Counted from the first letter of the stretch, positions 18,079-28,091 are shown. The stretch is 64,000 bases of DNA from an uncultured Idiomarina sp. (GCA_946885915.1 CAMPHF010000002.1:62001-126000); one strand, 5' to 3'. Notes: a model not told the origin generated them from the letters alone. Numbers and translations are program-made.

Positions 18079-18759
18079 CGCGTCGCCATAAAGTTGTGGT
18101 AACGGCAGTCCGCGCGCATGGAAATCGTCGCGTACAACTCGCACCATTTCAAACCGACCCGCGACATAAACATTGGCGGCGGCCAGATCATCTTGTTCGG
18201 CCATCACGGCATGGTGAACCAACCCTAAAGCCCCTTGCCAATTGGCCTCAGCCGCTTCGACAACCGGGCGGTAATGAAAATTCTGGTGTTGCTTCGCAAG
18301 CGCTTGGAGCTGCTCGTGATAGTACAAATCGCTCGGTGCGCGGGCGCCCCAATACAAGGTCATAGGGATTTCACAACCGTTGGCGATATGCGCCTGCAAA
18401 ATCGACCAGGTATAGGAGAAGCCCGTACCGCCAGCCACTAAAATAACTGGCCGGTGCTTATCTGCTCGATAAAATGCTTCACCTAAAGGCGCTTCAATGG
18501 TGATTTCACCCTGTTCGCGCAGTTGGGCGATCACATCCCATGCGTAGCGGTTTTCAGGTGTTGCACCAATATGCAGCTCTAGTTGATCAGTGCCATTTGC
18601 TTGGGGCGCACTAGCAATTGAAAACGGCCGCTTATCTCGCTCGCCCATCACCACTTGCAGATATTGGCCAGCTTGAAACTGTAACTTTTCTGGCAACTTT
18701 AACTGCACCAAATAGACTGCGGGCGTTAACGATTCCAGCTTCAGCAATTTTGCCTGCAT
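18064..18759 (-). CDS. fre: NAD(P)H-flavin reductase
   Basis: A 231-residue ferredoxin-NADP reductase-fold protein. The flavin-binding RPFSIASAP lies near residue 44 and the nucleotide-binding ILVAGGTGFSYTWSI near residue 106. It reduces free flavins with NAD(P)H; in UbiD-containing cells reduced FMN is needed by UbiX to make prenylated FMN. It follows ubiD by 42 bases on the same strand, the arrangement found in E. coli. No terminator is visible before the TPP riboswitch 24 bases downstream, so ubiD-fre transcripts could run into the thiamine operon. Confidence 0.94.
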   Translation of the reverse strand: MQAKLLKLESLTPAVYLVQLKLPEKLQFQAGQYLQVVMGERDKRPFSIASAPQANGTDQLELHIGATPENRYAWDVIAQLREQGEITIEAPLGEAFYRADKHRPVILVAGGTGFSYTWSILQAHIANGCEIPMTLYWGARAPSDLYYHEQLQALAKQHQNFHYRPVVEAAEANWQGALGLVHHAVMAEQDDLAAANVYVAGRFEMVRVVRDDFHARGLPLPQLYGDALAFI

Positions 18760-18801
18760 TACTTACCTCAGTTTAGTTAATCCGTTTCCCACGATGCGCT
18801 G

Positions 18802-20283
18802 TTATGACGCGTCGTTATTCATAATTCCAAGCGAGTCCCACAGCTCGTCGACACGCGCTTTTACCCCGGCGTCCATACTAATGGGTTCACCCCATTCACG
18901 GGTGGTTTCGCCTTCCCACTTATTGGTCGCATCCATCCCCATTTTGGAGCCAAGGCCGGCCACCGGGGAGGCAAAATCTAAATAGTCTATCGGGGTATTT
19001 TCAATCATCACGGTGTCACGCGCCGGGTCCATACGGGTGGTAATCGCCCAAATCACATCTTGCCAATCGCGCGCATTTACATCGTCATCACAAACAATCA
19101 CAAACTTGGTATACATAAATTGGCGCAAAAACGACCATACGCCCATCATCACCCGCTTCGCATGCCCGGGATACTGCTTCTTCATGGTCACCACTGCCAT
19201 CCGGTAAGAACAACCTTCGGGCGGTAAGTAGAAATCGACAATTTCAGGAAACTGCTTTTGCAGCAAGGGCACAAACACCTCATTTAATGCCACCCCAAGT
19301 ATGGCCGGCTCATCAGGTGGACGGCCCGTATAAGTGCTGTGATAAATCGGGTCGCGGCGATGGGTCACATGCGTCACGGTAAACACCGGGAACTGCTCAA
19401 CTTCGTTGTAATACCCAGTATGGTCGCCGTAGGGGCCTTCGGGGGCAGTTTCGTCGGGCGCAATATAGCCCTCGAGAATGATTTCAGCATGCGCCGGCAC
19501 TTGTAAGTCGTTACTCATGCACTGCGCCACTTCAGTTTTACCGTCGCGCAGCAAGCCCGCAAAAGCGTATTCAGAGAGTGAATCAGGCACCGGCGTTACA
19601 GCACCTAAAATGGTAGCGGGATCGGCGCCAAGCGCCACCGACACGGGGAAGTTCTCACCCGGATGTTGCTGGCACCACTCGCGAAAATCAAGCGCGCCAC
19701 CACGATGAGACAACCAGCGCATGATCAGTTTATTTTTGCCCAGCAGCTGTTGCCGATAAATACCTAAATTTTGGCGCTCTTTATGCGGCCCACGAGTAAT
19801 GGTCAAACCCCAGGTGACCAGGGGCGCCACATCGCCTGGCCAACAATGCTGAATAGGCAGTTGGCGTAAGTCTACCTCGTCACCACTCATCACCACCTCT
19901 TGGCAAGGTGGCTTCTTAATTTGCTTAGGTGACATGCTCAGTACTTTCTTGTACACCGGCAATAAGTTTAACGCGTCACGAAAGCCTTTGGGTGGCTCCG
20001 GCTCTTTCAAAAAAGCCAATAATTTGCCGACATCACGCAGCGCAGCCACATTTTCCTGACCCATCCCCATCGCCACTCGATCCGGCGTACCGAATAAATT
20101 AGCGAGCACCGGCATTTGATGCCCTTTAACATTCTCAAACAACAGCGCGGGGCCACCTAGTTTAAGCGTGCGATCCGCTATTTCGGTCATTTCAAGGTAA
20201 GGGTCGATAGGTTGCGTAATGCGCTTCAACTCACCCTTGGCTTCTAACTGGGCAATAAAGTCGCGCAAATCTTGATACTTCAT
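18802..20283 (-). CDS. ubiD: 4-hydroxy-3-polyprenylbenzoate decarboxylase
   Basis: A 493-residue UbiD decarboxylase that removes the carboxyl group of 4-hydroxy-3-polyprenylbenzoate in ubiquinone synthesis, using prenylated FMN. Family features seen are the N-terminal [19 protein letters not shown], the [22 protein letters not shown] block (metal and prFMN phosphate binding), [12 protein letters not shown] (catalytic region with Glu) and the C-terminal [20 protein letters not shown]. Length equals that of the E. coli protein. AGGAG lies before ATG 20283. It heads a two-gene operon with fre. Confidence 0.97.
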   Translation of the reverse strand: MKYQDLRDFIAQLEAKGELKRITQPIDPYLEMTEIADRTLKLGGPALLFENVKGHQMPVLANLFGTPDRVAMGMGQENVAALRDVGKLLAFLKEPEPPKGFRDALNLLPVYKKVLSMSPKQIKKPPCQEVVMSGDEVDLRQLPIQHCWPGDVAPLVTWGLTITRGPHKERQNLGIYRQQLLGKNKLIMRWLSHRGGALDFREWCQQHPGENFPVSVALGADPATILGAVTPVPDSLSEYAFAGLLRDGKTEVAQCMSNDLQVPAHAEIILEGYIAPDETAPEGPYGDHTGYYNEVEQFPVFTVTHVTHRRDPIYHSTYTGRPPDEPAILGVALNEVFVPLLQKQFPEIVDFYLPPEGCSYRMAVVTMKKQYPGHAKRVMMGVWSFLRQFMYTKFVIVCDDDVNARDWQDVIWAITTRMDPARDTVMIENTPIDYLDFASPVAGLGSKMGMDATNKWEGETTREWGEPISMDAGVKARVDELWDSLGIMNNDAS

Positions 20284-20328
20284 GAGCGTCTCCTAAAACT
20301 TGCGCGCCAGTATACCTGTTTTTGATAT

Positions 20329-20367
20329 AAAAAACCCGACACCGGCTAGCGCCAGTATCGGGTTTTC
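20329..20367 (-). terminator. Rho-independent terminator of the TonB receptor gene
   Basis: On the minus strand a long hairpin (AAAACCCGA paired with TCGGGTTTT, extended inwards by ACTGGC/GCCGGT with a G-T pair) ends in a T run. It lies just after the receptor stop at 20388 and before ubiD. Confidence 0.85.
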
Positions 20368-20387
20368 AGGTGAGCTAACTAGCTCAA

Positions 20388-23048
20388 TTAGAACGCCCGT
20401 GAGTAACTTAATTCAAATGCAACGCCGCGGGTTTCTGAGCGTAACAAGGTGTCGTTAAATTCAATTTCACGATCCTCATTCAGCAAGTTTTGTAATTTCA
20501 GCGTCACGGTTGAATTAAAGTCTGGATAGTAGCTATACACCAAATCAACCGCATGAAAGGGCTTTTCAAAGGAATCGCCACGCCCATCGATACCTGGAAT
20601 AATAATCCGGTCACCGAACACGTTGTATACCAGTGACGCCGAATGGTTACCATTGTCAGAATCGAAGCCAAGTTGCGCATTCACAACCCATTCCGAGTGA
20701 CCGGTCAAGCGCCGCGTGGTGTTAGTGATACTGGTTGATACGCCTGTTTGTTCAACAATGTTCTGCGTATCTAGAGTAATTTCAGAATCACTTAAGGTAA
20801 GGTTACCGGCGGTGAAGAAGTTATCGCCCAAGCCTTGGAAAAACTCAAATTCCACCCCGTAAACCTCACCAGTTTCAGCATTCGCAATGCGCACTAGCGG
20901 CGGTCCATCTTGCGCCGGTGACTGTACTGACTCAATCGGTTTGTCCATATCTTTGTAAAACAAGCCGACTGAGTAGTTGTCGCCGTTATCGCCATACCAC
21001 TCCCAACGTGCATCAAAGTTGTTGATATTGGTTGTTTCAAGACCGGGCGTGCCACCTACTGGGAACAAGGTGAGCGGATCTAAGTATGTGGAACGTGAAA
21101 CTTCGCGTAAGTCTGGGCGTACCACCGTCGCACCGTAACTAAAGCGCAGTTGCTGCTCACTGGTCAGCTGATAAGTCAGCGCCAGCGCCGGATAAAAATC
21201 ATCCTCAATAAAGGTTAAATCCAACAAGTCATCGGTGGTTGCGCCACTCGGTAAATCGAACTCTCCGGTTTGTGGCACAAAAGGCGCAACGACCTGTTTG
21301 AAATCCTCGTAGCGAACTCCCGCGGTAATCCGCCAATCGCCAATAAAAGTGTCGGCTTGAAAGTAATAAGCATCAATCACTTGCGCAGAGGCGTAATCAT
21401 CACCAGCCACCGTCGTATCGTTTAGCAGCGGTAAGTTCAGATCAGCATTAGCAATCACCTCATCGGTTAAAATAGCACCGAGTTCAGAGCCCTCTAATAA
21501 GGAAGAATCAGCAAATGCACGGGTATTGATATCAAACCGACGATTGCTTGCATAGCGAGTTTTGGTCACCCAATCGGCGCCTGCTTTCAAATCCATTTGG
21601 AGACTCGCTAAAGTCACTGGCATGGTGACATTGAAACCGTAGTTTTCAACCTCATCATCGAGTCGCTGAAAGCTATAGCGCGCGGCCGTAGTAGCGTTAT
21701 TGAGCGTGCTTTCGGTGGTTTTATCAAACATGCCATCAGCATTGACGTCAGTCAGGATAAAGCGTGCTTGCATATTCCCTGGCGCTAACCGACTGGAGCG
21801 AGATTTAGAATACTTCCAATCAAATCCTAAAAAATTCCAATCCGTGAAGGTGTGCATACCCTTAATTTGATTTGCGACTAAGCGGCGCTCTTCGTAAGTC
21901 ACATCATATTCACGAATGCGCTGATTTGAACCAAAGTTGATGTTGTTATTGTTACCGAGCTTTTCACGGAATTGGTCTTCAGTGTCGTTTAACACCACAC
22001 TATTAAAATCAACTCGGTGGCTGGCACCATAGTTCAATCCCATCGCAAACATGCCAGACCATTGCACCGACTGCTCGGTGGACTGCACATCATCCCAACC
22101 GCGGATCAAAGTGTAAGTTCCGTCCTGATTGGCGCGGAAATCTTCCCCTAAATATTGCTCCGACACTTCCCATTCATTGTCGTAAGCACCGGTAGCTAGG
22201 AAGCCAAAGCCCCAGTCATTACCCAAGTCGTAACGATCACCAAAACTTACATCGAAGCCATAGTCTGGATTAATTGACTGCAGTTCAGGGTCGTAATTAC
22301 GATTTACATCAAGCGCTAATTGGCGGTTTTGCTCGAGCGTAATATCGTCTAAAAATACCCGTTGGTTATAATTACTCGCAAAACTTTGCGGCAACGAGCG
22401 AGTACCGTCATCGGTGCCTTTCCACGCGCTACCGCCATCATAAAATAGCGCATCATCCATGTTTTCAGTGTTCCCGCCTACTTCTACCGAAGCATTAAAA
22501 AATCGCTCGCTGGGCGCAGATTTTAGGCGGATATCAACGTTACCCCCACCAAATGAGGCGGGCATGGAGGCTGAATATGATTTCTGTACTGACAAACTTT
22601 CAATAATGTCAGCGGGAAACAAATCTAGCGGAATAACTGCTCGGGTAGGGTCAGGGCTAGGTACGGACATGCCGTTCAATTGCGTGCTTGAATAACGCTC
22701 ACCTAGGCCGCGTACATAAATAAACTTGCCGTCGACTAGCGTTAATCCGGTAATCCGACGTAAGGCGGCTGCCGCATCTGAGTCACCGGTTCGGGAAATT
22801 TGTTCAGCACCTAAAATATCGGCAACAAATGCCTGCTCTTTGCGCTCTTGCACAACGGCAGCGGCACTACCTTGCAGACGGGTTGCTACGGTAACAACTT
22901 CTTCAATGGTGCTAGCCTCAGTTTGCTCGGCTTGAGCATCAACTTCAGTTTCGGCCTGCTGTGCAAAAGCAACTTGAGTACTAAAAGCCATGAGTGCCGC
23001 GCTAATCGCAGCGCTTAACCGGGCTTTTTTAAAGGATGTGGTTCGCAT
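20388..23048 (-). CDS. Large TonB-dependent receptor next to a Pho-regulated lipoprotein
   Basis: An 886-residue outer-membrane receptor. A signal peptide (about 1-29, ending VAFAQ) is followed by an acidic spacer and a plug (about 50-200) of the subtype with ERKEQAFVADILGAEQISR and YVRGLGERYSSTQLNG; the barrel ends in SRAF. The TonB box is probably in IEEVVTVAT (about 48-56). It lies 124 bases downstream of the beta-helix lipoprotein gene on the same strand, separated by a hairpin (23110-23144). Because the lipoprotein gene has a Pho box, the two may form a phosphate-starvation uptake unit for a phosphorus compound; this is inference and the receptor has no Pho box of its own that I could see. 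Confidence 0.92.
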   Translation of the reverse strand: MRTTSFKKARLSAAISAALMAFSTQVAFAQQAETEVDAQAEQTEASTIEEVVTVATRLQGSAAAVVQERKEQAFVADILGAEQISRTGDSDAAAALRRITGLTLVDGKFIYVRGLGERYSSTQLNGMSVPSPDPTRAVIPLDLFPADIIESLSVQKSYSASMPASFGGGNVDIRLKSAPSERFFNASVEVGGNTENMDDALFYDGGSAWKGTDDGTRSLPQSFASNYNQRVFLDDITLEQNRQLALDVNRNYDPELQSINPDYGFDVSFGDRYDLGNDWGFGFLATGAYDNEWEVSEQYLGEDFRANQDGTYTLIRGWDDVQSTEQSVQWSGMFAMGLNYGASHRVDFNSVVLNDTEDQFREKLGNNNNINFGSNQRIREYDVTYEERRLVANQIKGMHTFTDWNFLGFDWKYSKSRSSRLAPGNMQARFILTDVNADGMFDKTTESTLNNATTAARYSFQRLDDEVENYGFNVTMPVTLASLQMDLKAGADWVTKTRYASNRRFDINTRAFADSSLLEGSELGAILTDEVIANADLNLPLLNDTTVAGDDYASAQVIDAYYFQADTFIGDWRITAGVRYEDFKQVVAPFVPQTGEFDLPSGATTDDLLDLTFIEDDFYPALALTYQLTSEQQLRFSYGATVVRPDLREVSRSTYLDPLTLFPVGGTPGLETTNINNFDARWEWYGDNGDNYSVGLFYKDMDKPIESVQSPAQDGPPLVRIANAETGEVYGVEFEFFQGLGDNFFTAGNLTLSDSEITLDTQNIVEQTGVSTSITNTTRRLTGHSEWVVNAQLGFDSDNGNHSASLVYNVFGDRIIIPGIDGRGDSFEKPFHAVDLVYSYYPDFNSTVTLKLQNLLNEDREIEFNDTLLRSETRGVAFELSYSRAF

Positions 23049-23109
23049 GATAATTCTGACCTCTGAATACGGGAGTGACCTACTTTCAAACTCAGTGGCG
23101 GTGATTGCG

Positions 23110-23144
23110 AAAAGCCAGCGCTATAAACTTAAGCGCTGGCGTTT
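23110..23144 (-). terminator. Hairpin between lipoprotein and TonB receptor genes
   Basis: A perfect 9-bp stem (GCCAGCGCT / AGCGCTGGC) with a 9-base loop is followed on the minus strand by TTTTCG; the plus strand has GTTTTCG. The short T tract suggests a partial terminator that would lower receptor mRNA relative to lipoprotein mRNA. Confidence 0.6.
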
Positions 23145-23172
23145 TCGTTAATCACGGCCCAAACGCTCGACT

Positions 23173-25947
23173 TTATTCGAAGTCAATCGTCCAACCGGCA
23201 GTCCAGTCGTCACCGTCGTTAACCGCACCGATAAAGTCGGCATTGTCGAAGAACGCGTTACCACTGAAGTCGTAAGGCGTGGTCGTAGTTTGGATAGTCA
23301 ACACACCATCCAAGACTGCGGCACGGCCACCCGCTTCAACACGGTTCGCGGTTTGGGTATTCAAGAACCAATCTTCGAGGTCAACATCACCTGCGCCAGC
23401 GTCAAACTTGAAGTTTTCGCCGTTTTCACAGGCAAATACTGAGTTGGCAAAGCTAATATCTCCGTCATTGAGGTTGGCTTGAGTAACAGCTTCACTCTCA
23501 ACTTCAAGACACTCACCCATGCCAGCTGAACCAGTCACGATAGTGTTGAAGAAGTTAGCGCCGGTACCTTCACGTAAGTAGATGCCTTCCGCTGCATCGG
23601 TGCCCGCGAAGTCGTTGCCAATCACCGTGAAGTTAGCAATGGTAGGCAATGATTGTGGCTCGGCCGCTGGATTACCACCGTCGTTGTCGGCTTCAATCGC
23701 ACGGTTAGCATCTGAATTGTCTGCCGCATGCTTCACTAATACGTATTGAATGTTGCCTTGCCAGCCGTTATCCCAATCGATGCTGTCGTCTTGAATGCTG
23801 CTGAGCACGACATATTTGAAGTTCACGTTGCCGCCGAACATTTCGATACCATCATCAGCGTTCTGGTGCACTTGTAGATACTCAACCGTGGTGCCTGAAC
23901 CTACGCCACCGAAGGTAATACCATTCAGTTCGTTATCAGGCGCGATTTCGAAGCCACCGTTAGCAACCCGAACGTAGCGTAAGGTGCCTGAATTATCAGT
24001 CGTATCTGTACCACCGAACACCGCACCCGCTTCCACACCTTCTACTTGCAAGGCGCACTCACCAGTTGCAGGACAGCGGTTGGATGGCGCGTTACCTAAC
24101 AGAACCAAGCCACCCCATTGGCCAGCAGCGGTGGTTTCACCATTCACAGCTTGCGAAGAAGTTAGCGTAATCGGCTCCGCGGCAGTACCTTCAGCCATAA
24201 TTTGCGAGCCGCGGCTAATGACTAAATAATCGTTACCGGTACGGCCAAACAAGGTGACCCCTGGCTCCACCGTTAACACGGCAGAGTCGGTATTATCGCC
24301 ACCGATAAAGACCGCTCCGCTAACGGCATACAAATTACCAGCGGATAAGGTTAAGTCGCTGGTGTACACACCTTCAAGCTCACACGTGGTTTGCCCGGCA
24401 ATGGCCGAGATAGCTTCGGTACCTGCAGGACAACCTGCCACTGGCGCTTCTGAGCCGCTCGCCGTCACTTCACCACCGCCGAAGCCAAAGGCCCAGCCTT
24501 CACGCCAATCGGTTTGACCGTCTAAGGCACCCACAAAGTCAGTTTCAGTGAACCAGCCATCAACGGTATTAGCGACGTTTTGACCAGCGCCAAGTAATGG
24601 TGAACCTGTCATTGGCTGGCCATCACTGGCTAACATTACTGACGTACTTACTTGGTTGTTTTGCTGGGTATTTAAGAACCAATCTTCCAAGTCAACATCA
24701 CCCGCCGCGGCATCAAACTTGAAGTTTTCGCCGTTGTTACAGGCCATGAATGAGTTTTCAATGGTGATAGTGCCATCACCTAGGTTCGCTTGGCTCACTG
24801 CCTCACTTTCAACTTCTAAACACTCACCCATTTCTGATGGGCCAGTGACTACCATGTTGTAGATTTGCGCACCTGTACCTTCACGTAACAACAAGCCTTC
24901 TGAAGGGTCGCTACCGGCAAAGTTATTACCAATCGCCGTGAAGTTCGCAATCACCGGGTTTGATTTTGGTTCCGCAGCTGGGTTACCGCCATCGTTATCG
25001 GCTTCAATCACGCGGTTGGCATCACCACCGTTTGGATCTTGCTCGACATACACGTACTGCATCCGACCCTGCCAGCCGTTATCCCAGTCGATGCTGTCGT
25101 CTTGAATGCTGGTGAGGACGACATATTTGAAATCAACATTACCGCCGAACATTTCAATGCCGTCATCAGCATTACCATGCACTTGAATATACTCAACCGT
25201 GGTGCCTGAACCCACACCACCAAAAGTAATGCCGTTCAATTCGTTATCTGGCGCGACTTCAAAGCCGGCGTGTTTCACCACAAGGTAACGCAACGTACCT
25301 GAGTTATCGGCTTCATCCGTACCACCGAACACCGCGCCTTCTTCAACACCTTCAACTTGTAACGCACAATCTGAGCCATCTGCCGGGCACCGATTCGATG
25401 GTGCATTACCAAGCACCACGAAACCACCCCATTGGCCAGCACCGGTTTCTTCGCCCAACACGTCCTGTGAAGAGGTCATGATAATAGGCGCATCTGCAGT
25501 CCCGTCTGCGACGATTTGCGAGCCACGGCTTACCACTAAGTAATCACCGCCTGAGCGACCAAATAGCACCGTTCCAGGCGCAACGGTTAATACCGCAGCA
25601 TCAGTATTATCACCACCAACGAACACCGGGCCGTCCAACGCATACATCACCCGAGTACCATCATCCGCAGCATTAACCAAGGTGGTATCCGCTGTAATGC
25701 GGCCAGCCAGTACTTGCACGTAAATTTCTTCACCTAAAGCTTCAGACGCAGCAAGTGATAATGAACCACTGTTAGTGCCTGGTAAGTTTGCAGTCGGGTT
25801 GCTACCACCGTTATCGCCGCCGTTACCACCGCTATTATCTGGCGTCTCTACACTACCACCGGCGTTAATATTGATGTCGCCGCCACAACCAGCAAGGGCA
25901 AGGGCTGCTGCCACTGCTGATGCTTTAAATAAAGTACTGAGTTTCAT
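23173..25947 (-). CDS. Surface/periplasmic lipoprotein with two tandem beta-helix domains, Pho box upstream
   Basis: A 924-residue lipoprotein. The signal peptide ends in the lipobox LAGC (Cys21), followed by a Gly/Asn/Asp-rich linker (to about 60). Two homologous domains of about 430 residues follow (about 80-490 and 530-924), joined by a linker with a Cys pair (506 and 522). Each domain repeats GGDNTD, SRGSQI, GQWGG, GNAPSNRCPA, DDGIEMFGGN, DDSIDWDNGWQG and ECLEVESEAV in the same order; the rung-like spacing of short beta strands and Asn/Gly turns suggests a right-handed parallel beta-helix. No enzyme active site is obvious, although the conserved Asp-rich DDSIDWDNGW could bind metal. A Pho box 65 bases before the start implies expression under phosphate limitation. 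It may present or capture a substrate for the adjacent TonB receptor. Confidence 0.85.
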   Translation of the reverse strand: MKLSTLFKASAVAAALALAGCGGDININAGGSVETPDNSGGNGGDNGGSNPTANLPGTNSGSLSLAASEALGEEIYVQVLAGRITADTTLVNAADDGTRVMYALDGPVFVGGDNTDAAVLTVAPGTVLFGRSGGDYLVVSRGSQIVADGTADAPIIMTSSQDVLGEETGAGQWGGFVVLGNAPSNRCPADGSDCALQVEGVEEGAVFGGTDEADNSGTLRYLVVKHAGFEVAPDNELNGITFGGVGSGTTVEYIQVHGNADDGIEMFGGNVDFKYVVLTSIQDDSIDWDNGWQGRMQYVYVEQDPNGGDANRVIEADNDGGNPAAEPKSNPVIANFTAIGNNFAGSDPSEGLLLREGTGAQIYNMVVTGPSEMGECLEVESEAVSQANLGDGTITIENSFMACNNGENFKFDAAAGDVDLEDWFLNTQQNNQVSTSVMLASDGQPMTGSPLLGAGQNVANTVDGWFTETDFVGALDGQTDWREGWAFGFGGGEVTASGSEAPVAGCPAGTEAISAIAGQTTCELEGVYTSDLTLSAGNLYAVSGAVFIGGDNTDSAVLTVEPGVTLFGRTGNDYLVISRGSQIMAEGTAAEPITLTSSQAVNGETTAAGQWGGLVLLGNAPSNRCPATGECALQVEGVEAGAVFGGTDTTDNSGTLRYVRVANGGFEIAPDNELNGITFGGVGSGTTVEYLQVHQNADDGIEMFGGNVNFKYVVLSSIQDDSIDWDNGWQGNIQYVLVKHAADNSDANRAIEADNDGGNPAAEPQSLPTIANFTVIGNDFAGTDAAEGIYLREGTGANFFNTIVTGSAGMGECLEVESEAVTQANLNDGDISFANSVFACENGENFKFDAGAGDVDLEDWFLNTQTANRVEAGGRAAVLDGVLTIQTTTTPYDFSGNAFFDNADFIGAVNDGDDWTAGWTIDFE
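23188..25629 (-). repeat. Tandem duplication inside the beta-helix lipoprotein gene
   Basis: Codons for residues about 107-486 (24490-25629) and about 545-920 (23188-24315) encode the same domain twice. Some DNA blocks are nearly identical, for example CAGTCGATGCTGTCGTCTTG near 25085 against its one-base variant near 23775. The offset is about 438 codons. This points to an old gene-internal duplication with local homogenisation. Confidence 0.9.
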
Positions 25948-26011
25948 GGATTGCTCCTGGTTACCAAGTTGTTCGTTGGAAAATCAACGCAAAGGAGCGT
26001 AACGGAGCGCC

Positions 26012-26029
26012 ATGACAAATTTGTGACAA
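26012..26029 (-). promoter_or_regulatory. Pho box (PhoB-binding site)
   Basis: On the minus strand TTGTCACAAATTTGTCAT matches the PhoB consensus of two 7-base repeats (CTGTCAT) separated by four A/T-rich bases, with T for C at both repeat starts and C for T at one end. It is 65 bases before the lipoprotein start, the place where PhoB replaces a -35 element. No good -10 could be named. Confidence 0.8.
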
Positions 26030-26106
26030 CACCGAGGTGTCACCAAATGTTCATGATTGAGTAACAGAACTGACACATAAAAAATGGGCCGCACAAATGG
26101 CGCCCA

Positions 26107-26141
26107 TAAAAAAATGCCAGCAAGTTTTCACTCACTGGCAT
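26107..26141 (-). terminator. Rho-independent terminator of rho
   Basis: On the minus strand ATGCCAG pairs with CTGGCAT around a 14-base loop and is followed by seven T. It lies 25 bases after the rho stop. Confidence 0.88.
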
Positions 26142-26166
26142 TCACTAACCGACAACCAAATAACGC

Positions 26167-27432
26167 TTAACTTCTTTGCCGCTTCATCGCTTCAAAAAAT
26201 TCGTCGTTAGTTTTGGTCATTTGTAACTTATCAATTAAAAACTCCATCGCTTCGATTTCACCCATTGGGTGTACGATCTTGCGTAGAATCCACATTTTTT
26301 GGAGCTCATCAGGTGTGGTCAGCAACTCTTCGCGACGAGTACCTGAGCGATTAAAGTCAATCGCCGGGAATACACGTTTTTCCGCAATCTTACGGTTCAA
26401 GTGCAATTCCATGTTACCGGTGCCTTTAAACTCTTCGTAGATCACTTCATCCATTTTCGAGCCCGTATCAATCAAGGCAGTGGCAATAATGGTTAAACTA
26501 CCACCCTCTTCGACGTTCCGAGCGGCACCGAAGAAGCGCTTAGGCTTGTGCAATGCGTTGGCGTCAACACCACCGGTCAAGACCTTCCCAGAGCTCGGAA
26601 TGACGGTGTTGTAGGCGCGCGCCAAACGGGTAATAGAGTCGAGTAGAATGACCACGTCTTTCTTATGCTCAACCAAGCGCTTGGCTTTCTCAATGACCAT
26701 TTCGGCCACTTGCACGTGACGACTGGCTGGCTCGTCAAAGGTAGAGGCAACCACTTCGCCCTTCACCAACCGATGCATTTCAGTCACTTCTTCTGGTCGC
26801 TCGTCAATCAACAGCACCATTAGCACTGCATCAGGATGATTCGCGGCAATAGATTGCGCAATATTCTGCAGTAATAGGGTTTTACCCGCTTTTGGCGGTG
26901 CCACGATCAAACCACGCTGGCCTTTCCCTATGGGTGACGCTAAATCCAAAATTCGCGCCGTAATATCTTCGGTGCTGCCATTGCCGCGTTCCATCCGGAA
27001 GCGTTCATCAGCATGCAGCGGCGTTAAGTTTTCGAAGAGAATTTTGTTGCGAGAGTTTTCGGGCTTGTCGTAGTTGACTTCTTTAATCTTGAGGAGGGCA
27101 AAGTAACGTTCGCCTTCTTTCGGCGGTCGGATTTTACCTGACAAGGTATCACCGGTGCGCAAATTAAAGCGTCTGATTTGACTCGGTGATACGTAAATAT
27201 CATCCGGTCCGGCTAGGTATGACGAGTCCGCCGAGCGGAGAAAGCCGAAACCGTCTTGCAAGATTTCGAGCACGCCATCACCGTAAATATCTTCACCACT
27301 TTTCGCATGCGCTTTTAAAATGGCAAAAATAATGTCCTGTTTGCGCATCCGCGCCATGTTTTCAAGGCCCATAGTGTCGGCTAGATTCACCAACTCGCTG
27401 ACGGGCATATTCTTTAATTCAGTTAGATTCAT
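26167..27432 (-). CDS. rho: Transcription termination factor Rho
   Basis: A 421-residue hexameric RNA helicase that ends transcription. The N-terminal helical and cold-shock-like RNA-binding domains (about 1-125, with GFGFLR and [10 protein letters not shown]) precede the RecA-like motor with Walker A APPKAGKT (about 178-185), Walker [11 protein letters not shown] and the Q-loop/R-loop region TGGVDANAL and [19 protein letters not shown]. Length is close to that of the E. coli protein (419). The leader between trxA and rho is 243 bases; rho is autoregulated in E. coli through its leader, but I see no defined attenuator here. Confidence 0.98.
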   Translation of the reverse strand: MNLTELKNMPVSELVNLADTMGLENMARMRKQDIIFAILKAHAKSGEDIYGDGVLEILQDGFGFLRSADSSYLAGPDDIYVSPSQIRRFNLRTGDTLSGKIRPPKEGERYFALLKIKEVNYDKPENSRNKILFENLTPLHADERFRMERGNGSTEDITARILDLASPIGKGQRGLIVAPPKAGKTLLLQNIAQSIAANHPDAVLMVLLIDERPEEVTEMHRLVKGEVVASTFDEPASRHVQVAEMVIEKAKRLVEHKKDVVILLDSITRLARAYNTVIPSSGKVLTGGVDANALHKPKRFFGAARNVEEGGSLTIIATALIDTGSKMDEVIYEEFKGTGNMELHLNRKIAEKRVFPAIDFNRSGTRREELLTTPDELQKMWILRKIVHPMGEIEAMEFLIDKLQMTKTNDEFFEAMKRQRS

Positions 27433-27675
27433 AGGGGGGCTGTTGTTGTTGATAAACGGATTTGTGTTAAACGAATTATTGATTAGAAACGGCTAAGGCC
27501 AAGCTTGACATAGGTATTAAGTAGGGATTGACCACACGCCGAGGCGCGCATCTAGCAAGACCGAATTGATGGCAAAGAAGTTAGCACTAAAACTGAGCAA
27601 CGTCTAGTTTTTCGCGGCGGAAGTTTACCGCGGTACGATAAACGCCCGCGGCTCACTGTCCATTAACTCAGTTAC

Positions 27676-28002
27676 TTAGATGTGTTGGTCTAAAAACTCA
27701 GTTAACTGGGTGCGTGATAAAGCGCCCACTTTGGTGCCAACCACTTCACCGTTTTTAAATAAAATTAAAGTCGGGATGCCACGGATACCGAACTTCGGTG
27801 GCGTTTGATTGTTGTGATCGACGTTTAGCTTACCCACTGTCACTTTGCCTTCGTACTCTGAGGCGACATCGTCCAGAATCGGTGCGATCATTTTGCACGG
27901 GCCACACCACTCTGCCCAAAAGTCTACCAGTACTGGCTTATCAGAATTTAATACGTCAGCTTCAAAACTATCATCACTTAGCTGAACAATTTTCTCACTC
28001 AT
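27676..28002 (-). CDS. trxA: Thioredoxin 1
   Basis: A 108-residue thioredoxin with the redox motif WCGPCK (Cys33 and Cys36 approximately) and the conserved cis-proline [14 protein letters not shown]. It reduces disulfides in cytoplasmic proteins such as ribonucleotide reductase. It is divergent from rhlB over 89 bases and upstream of rho, the arrangement known from E. coli (rhlB-trxA-rho). The shared promoter region contains an A/T-rich inverted repeat (AAATAATA/TATTATTT, 28030-28052) of unknown role. Confidence 0.98.
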   Translation of the reverse strand: MSEKIVQLSDDSFEADVLNSDKPVLVDFWAEWCGPCKMIAPILDDVASEYEGKVTVGKLNVDHNNQTPPKFGIRGIPTLILFKNGEVVGTKVGALSRTQLTEFLDQHI

Positions 28003-28091
28003 GGTAATCTCCGCTGCTGAAATCGCGTGAAATAATAATTCATCTATTATTTCTGTTTTTGAATGTTAGCGCAAACTGATATGCTTACGCC

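Noticed and set aside
26062..26078. Second Pho box candidate (TGTCAGTTCTGTTAC on the minus strand)
   Set aside because: The repeat spacing is 10 rather than 11 bases and the second half is poor.
27600..27675. GC-rich imperfect hairpin after trxA as a terminator
   Set aside because: The stem has mismatches and is followed by A rather than T residues, so no intrinsic terminator can be supported.
28030..28052. A/T-rich inverted repeat between trxA and rhlB as a regulator site
   Set aside because: AAATAATA/TATTATTT is common in A/T-rich promoters and no regulator is known to match it here.
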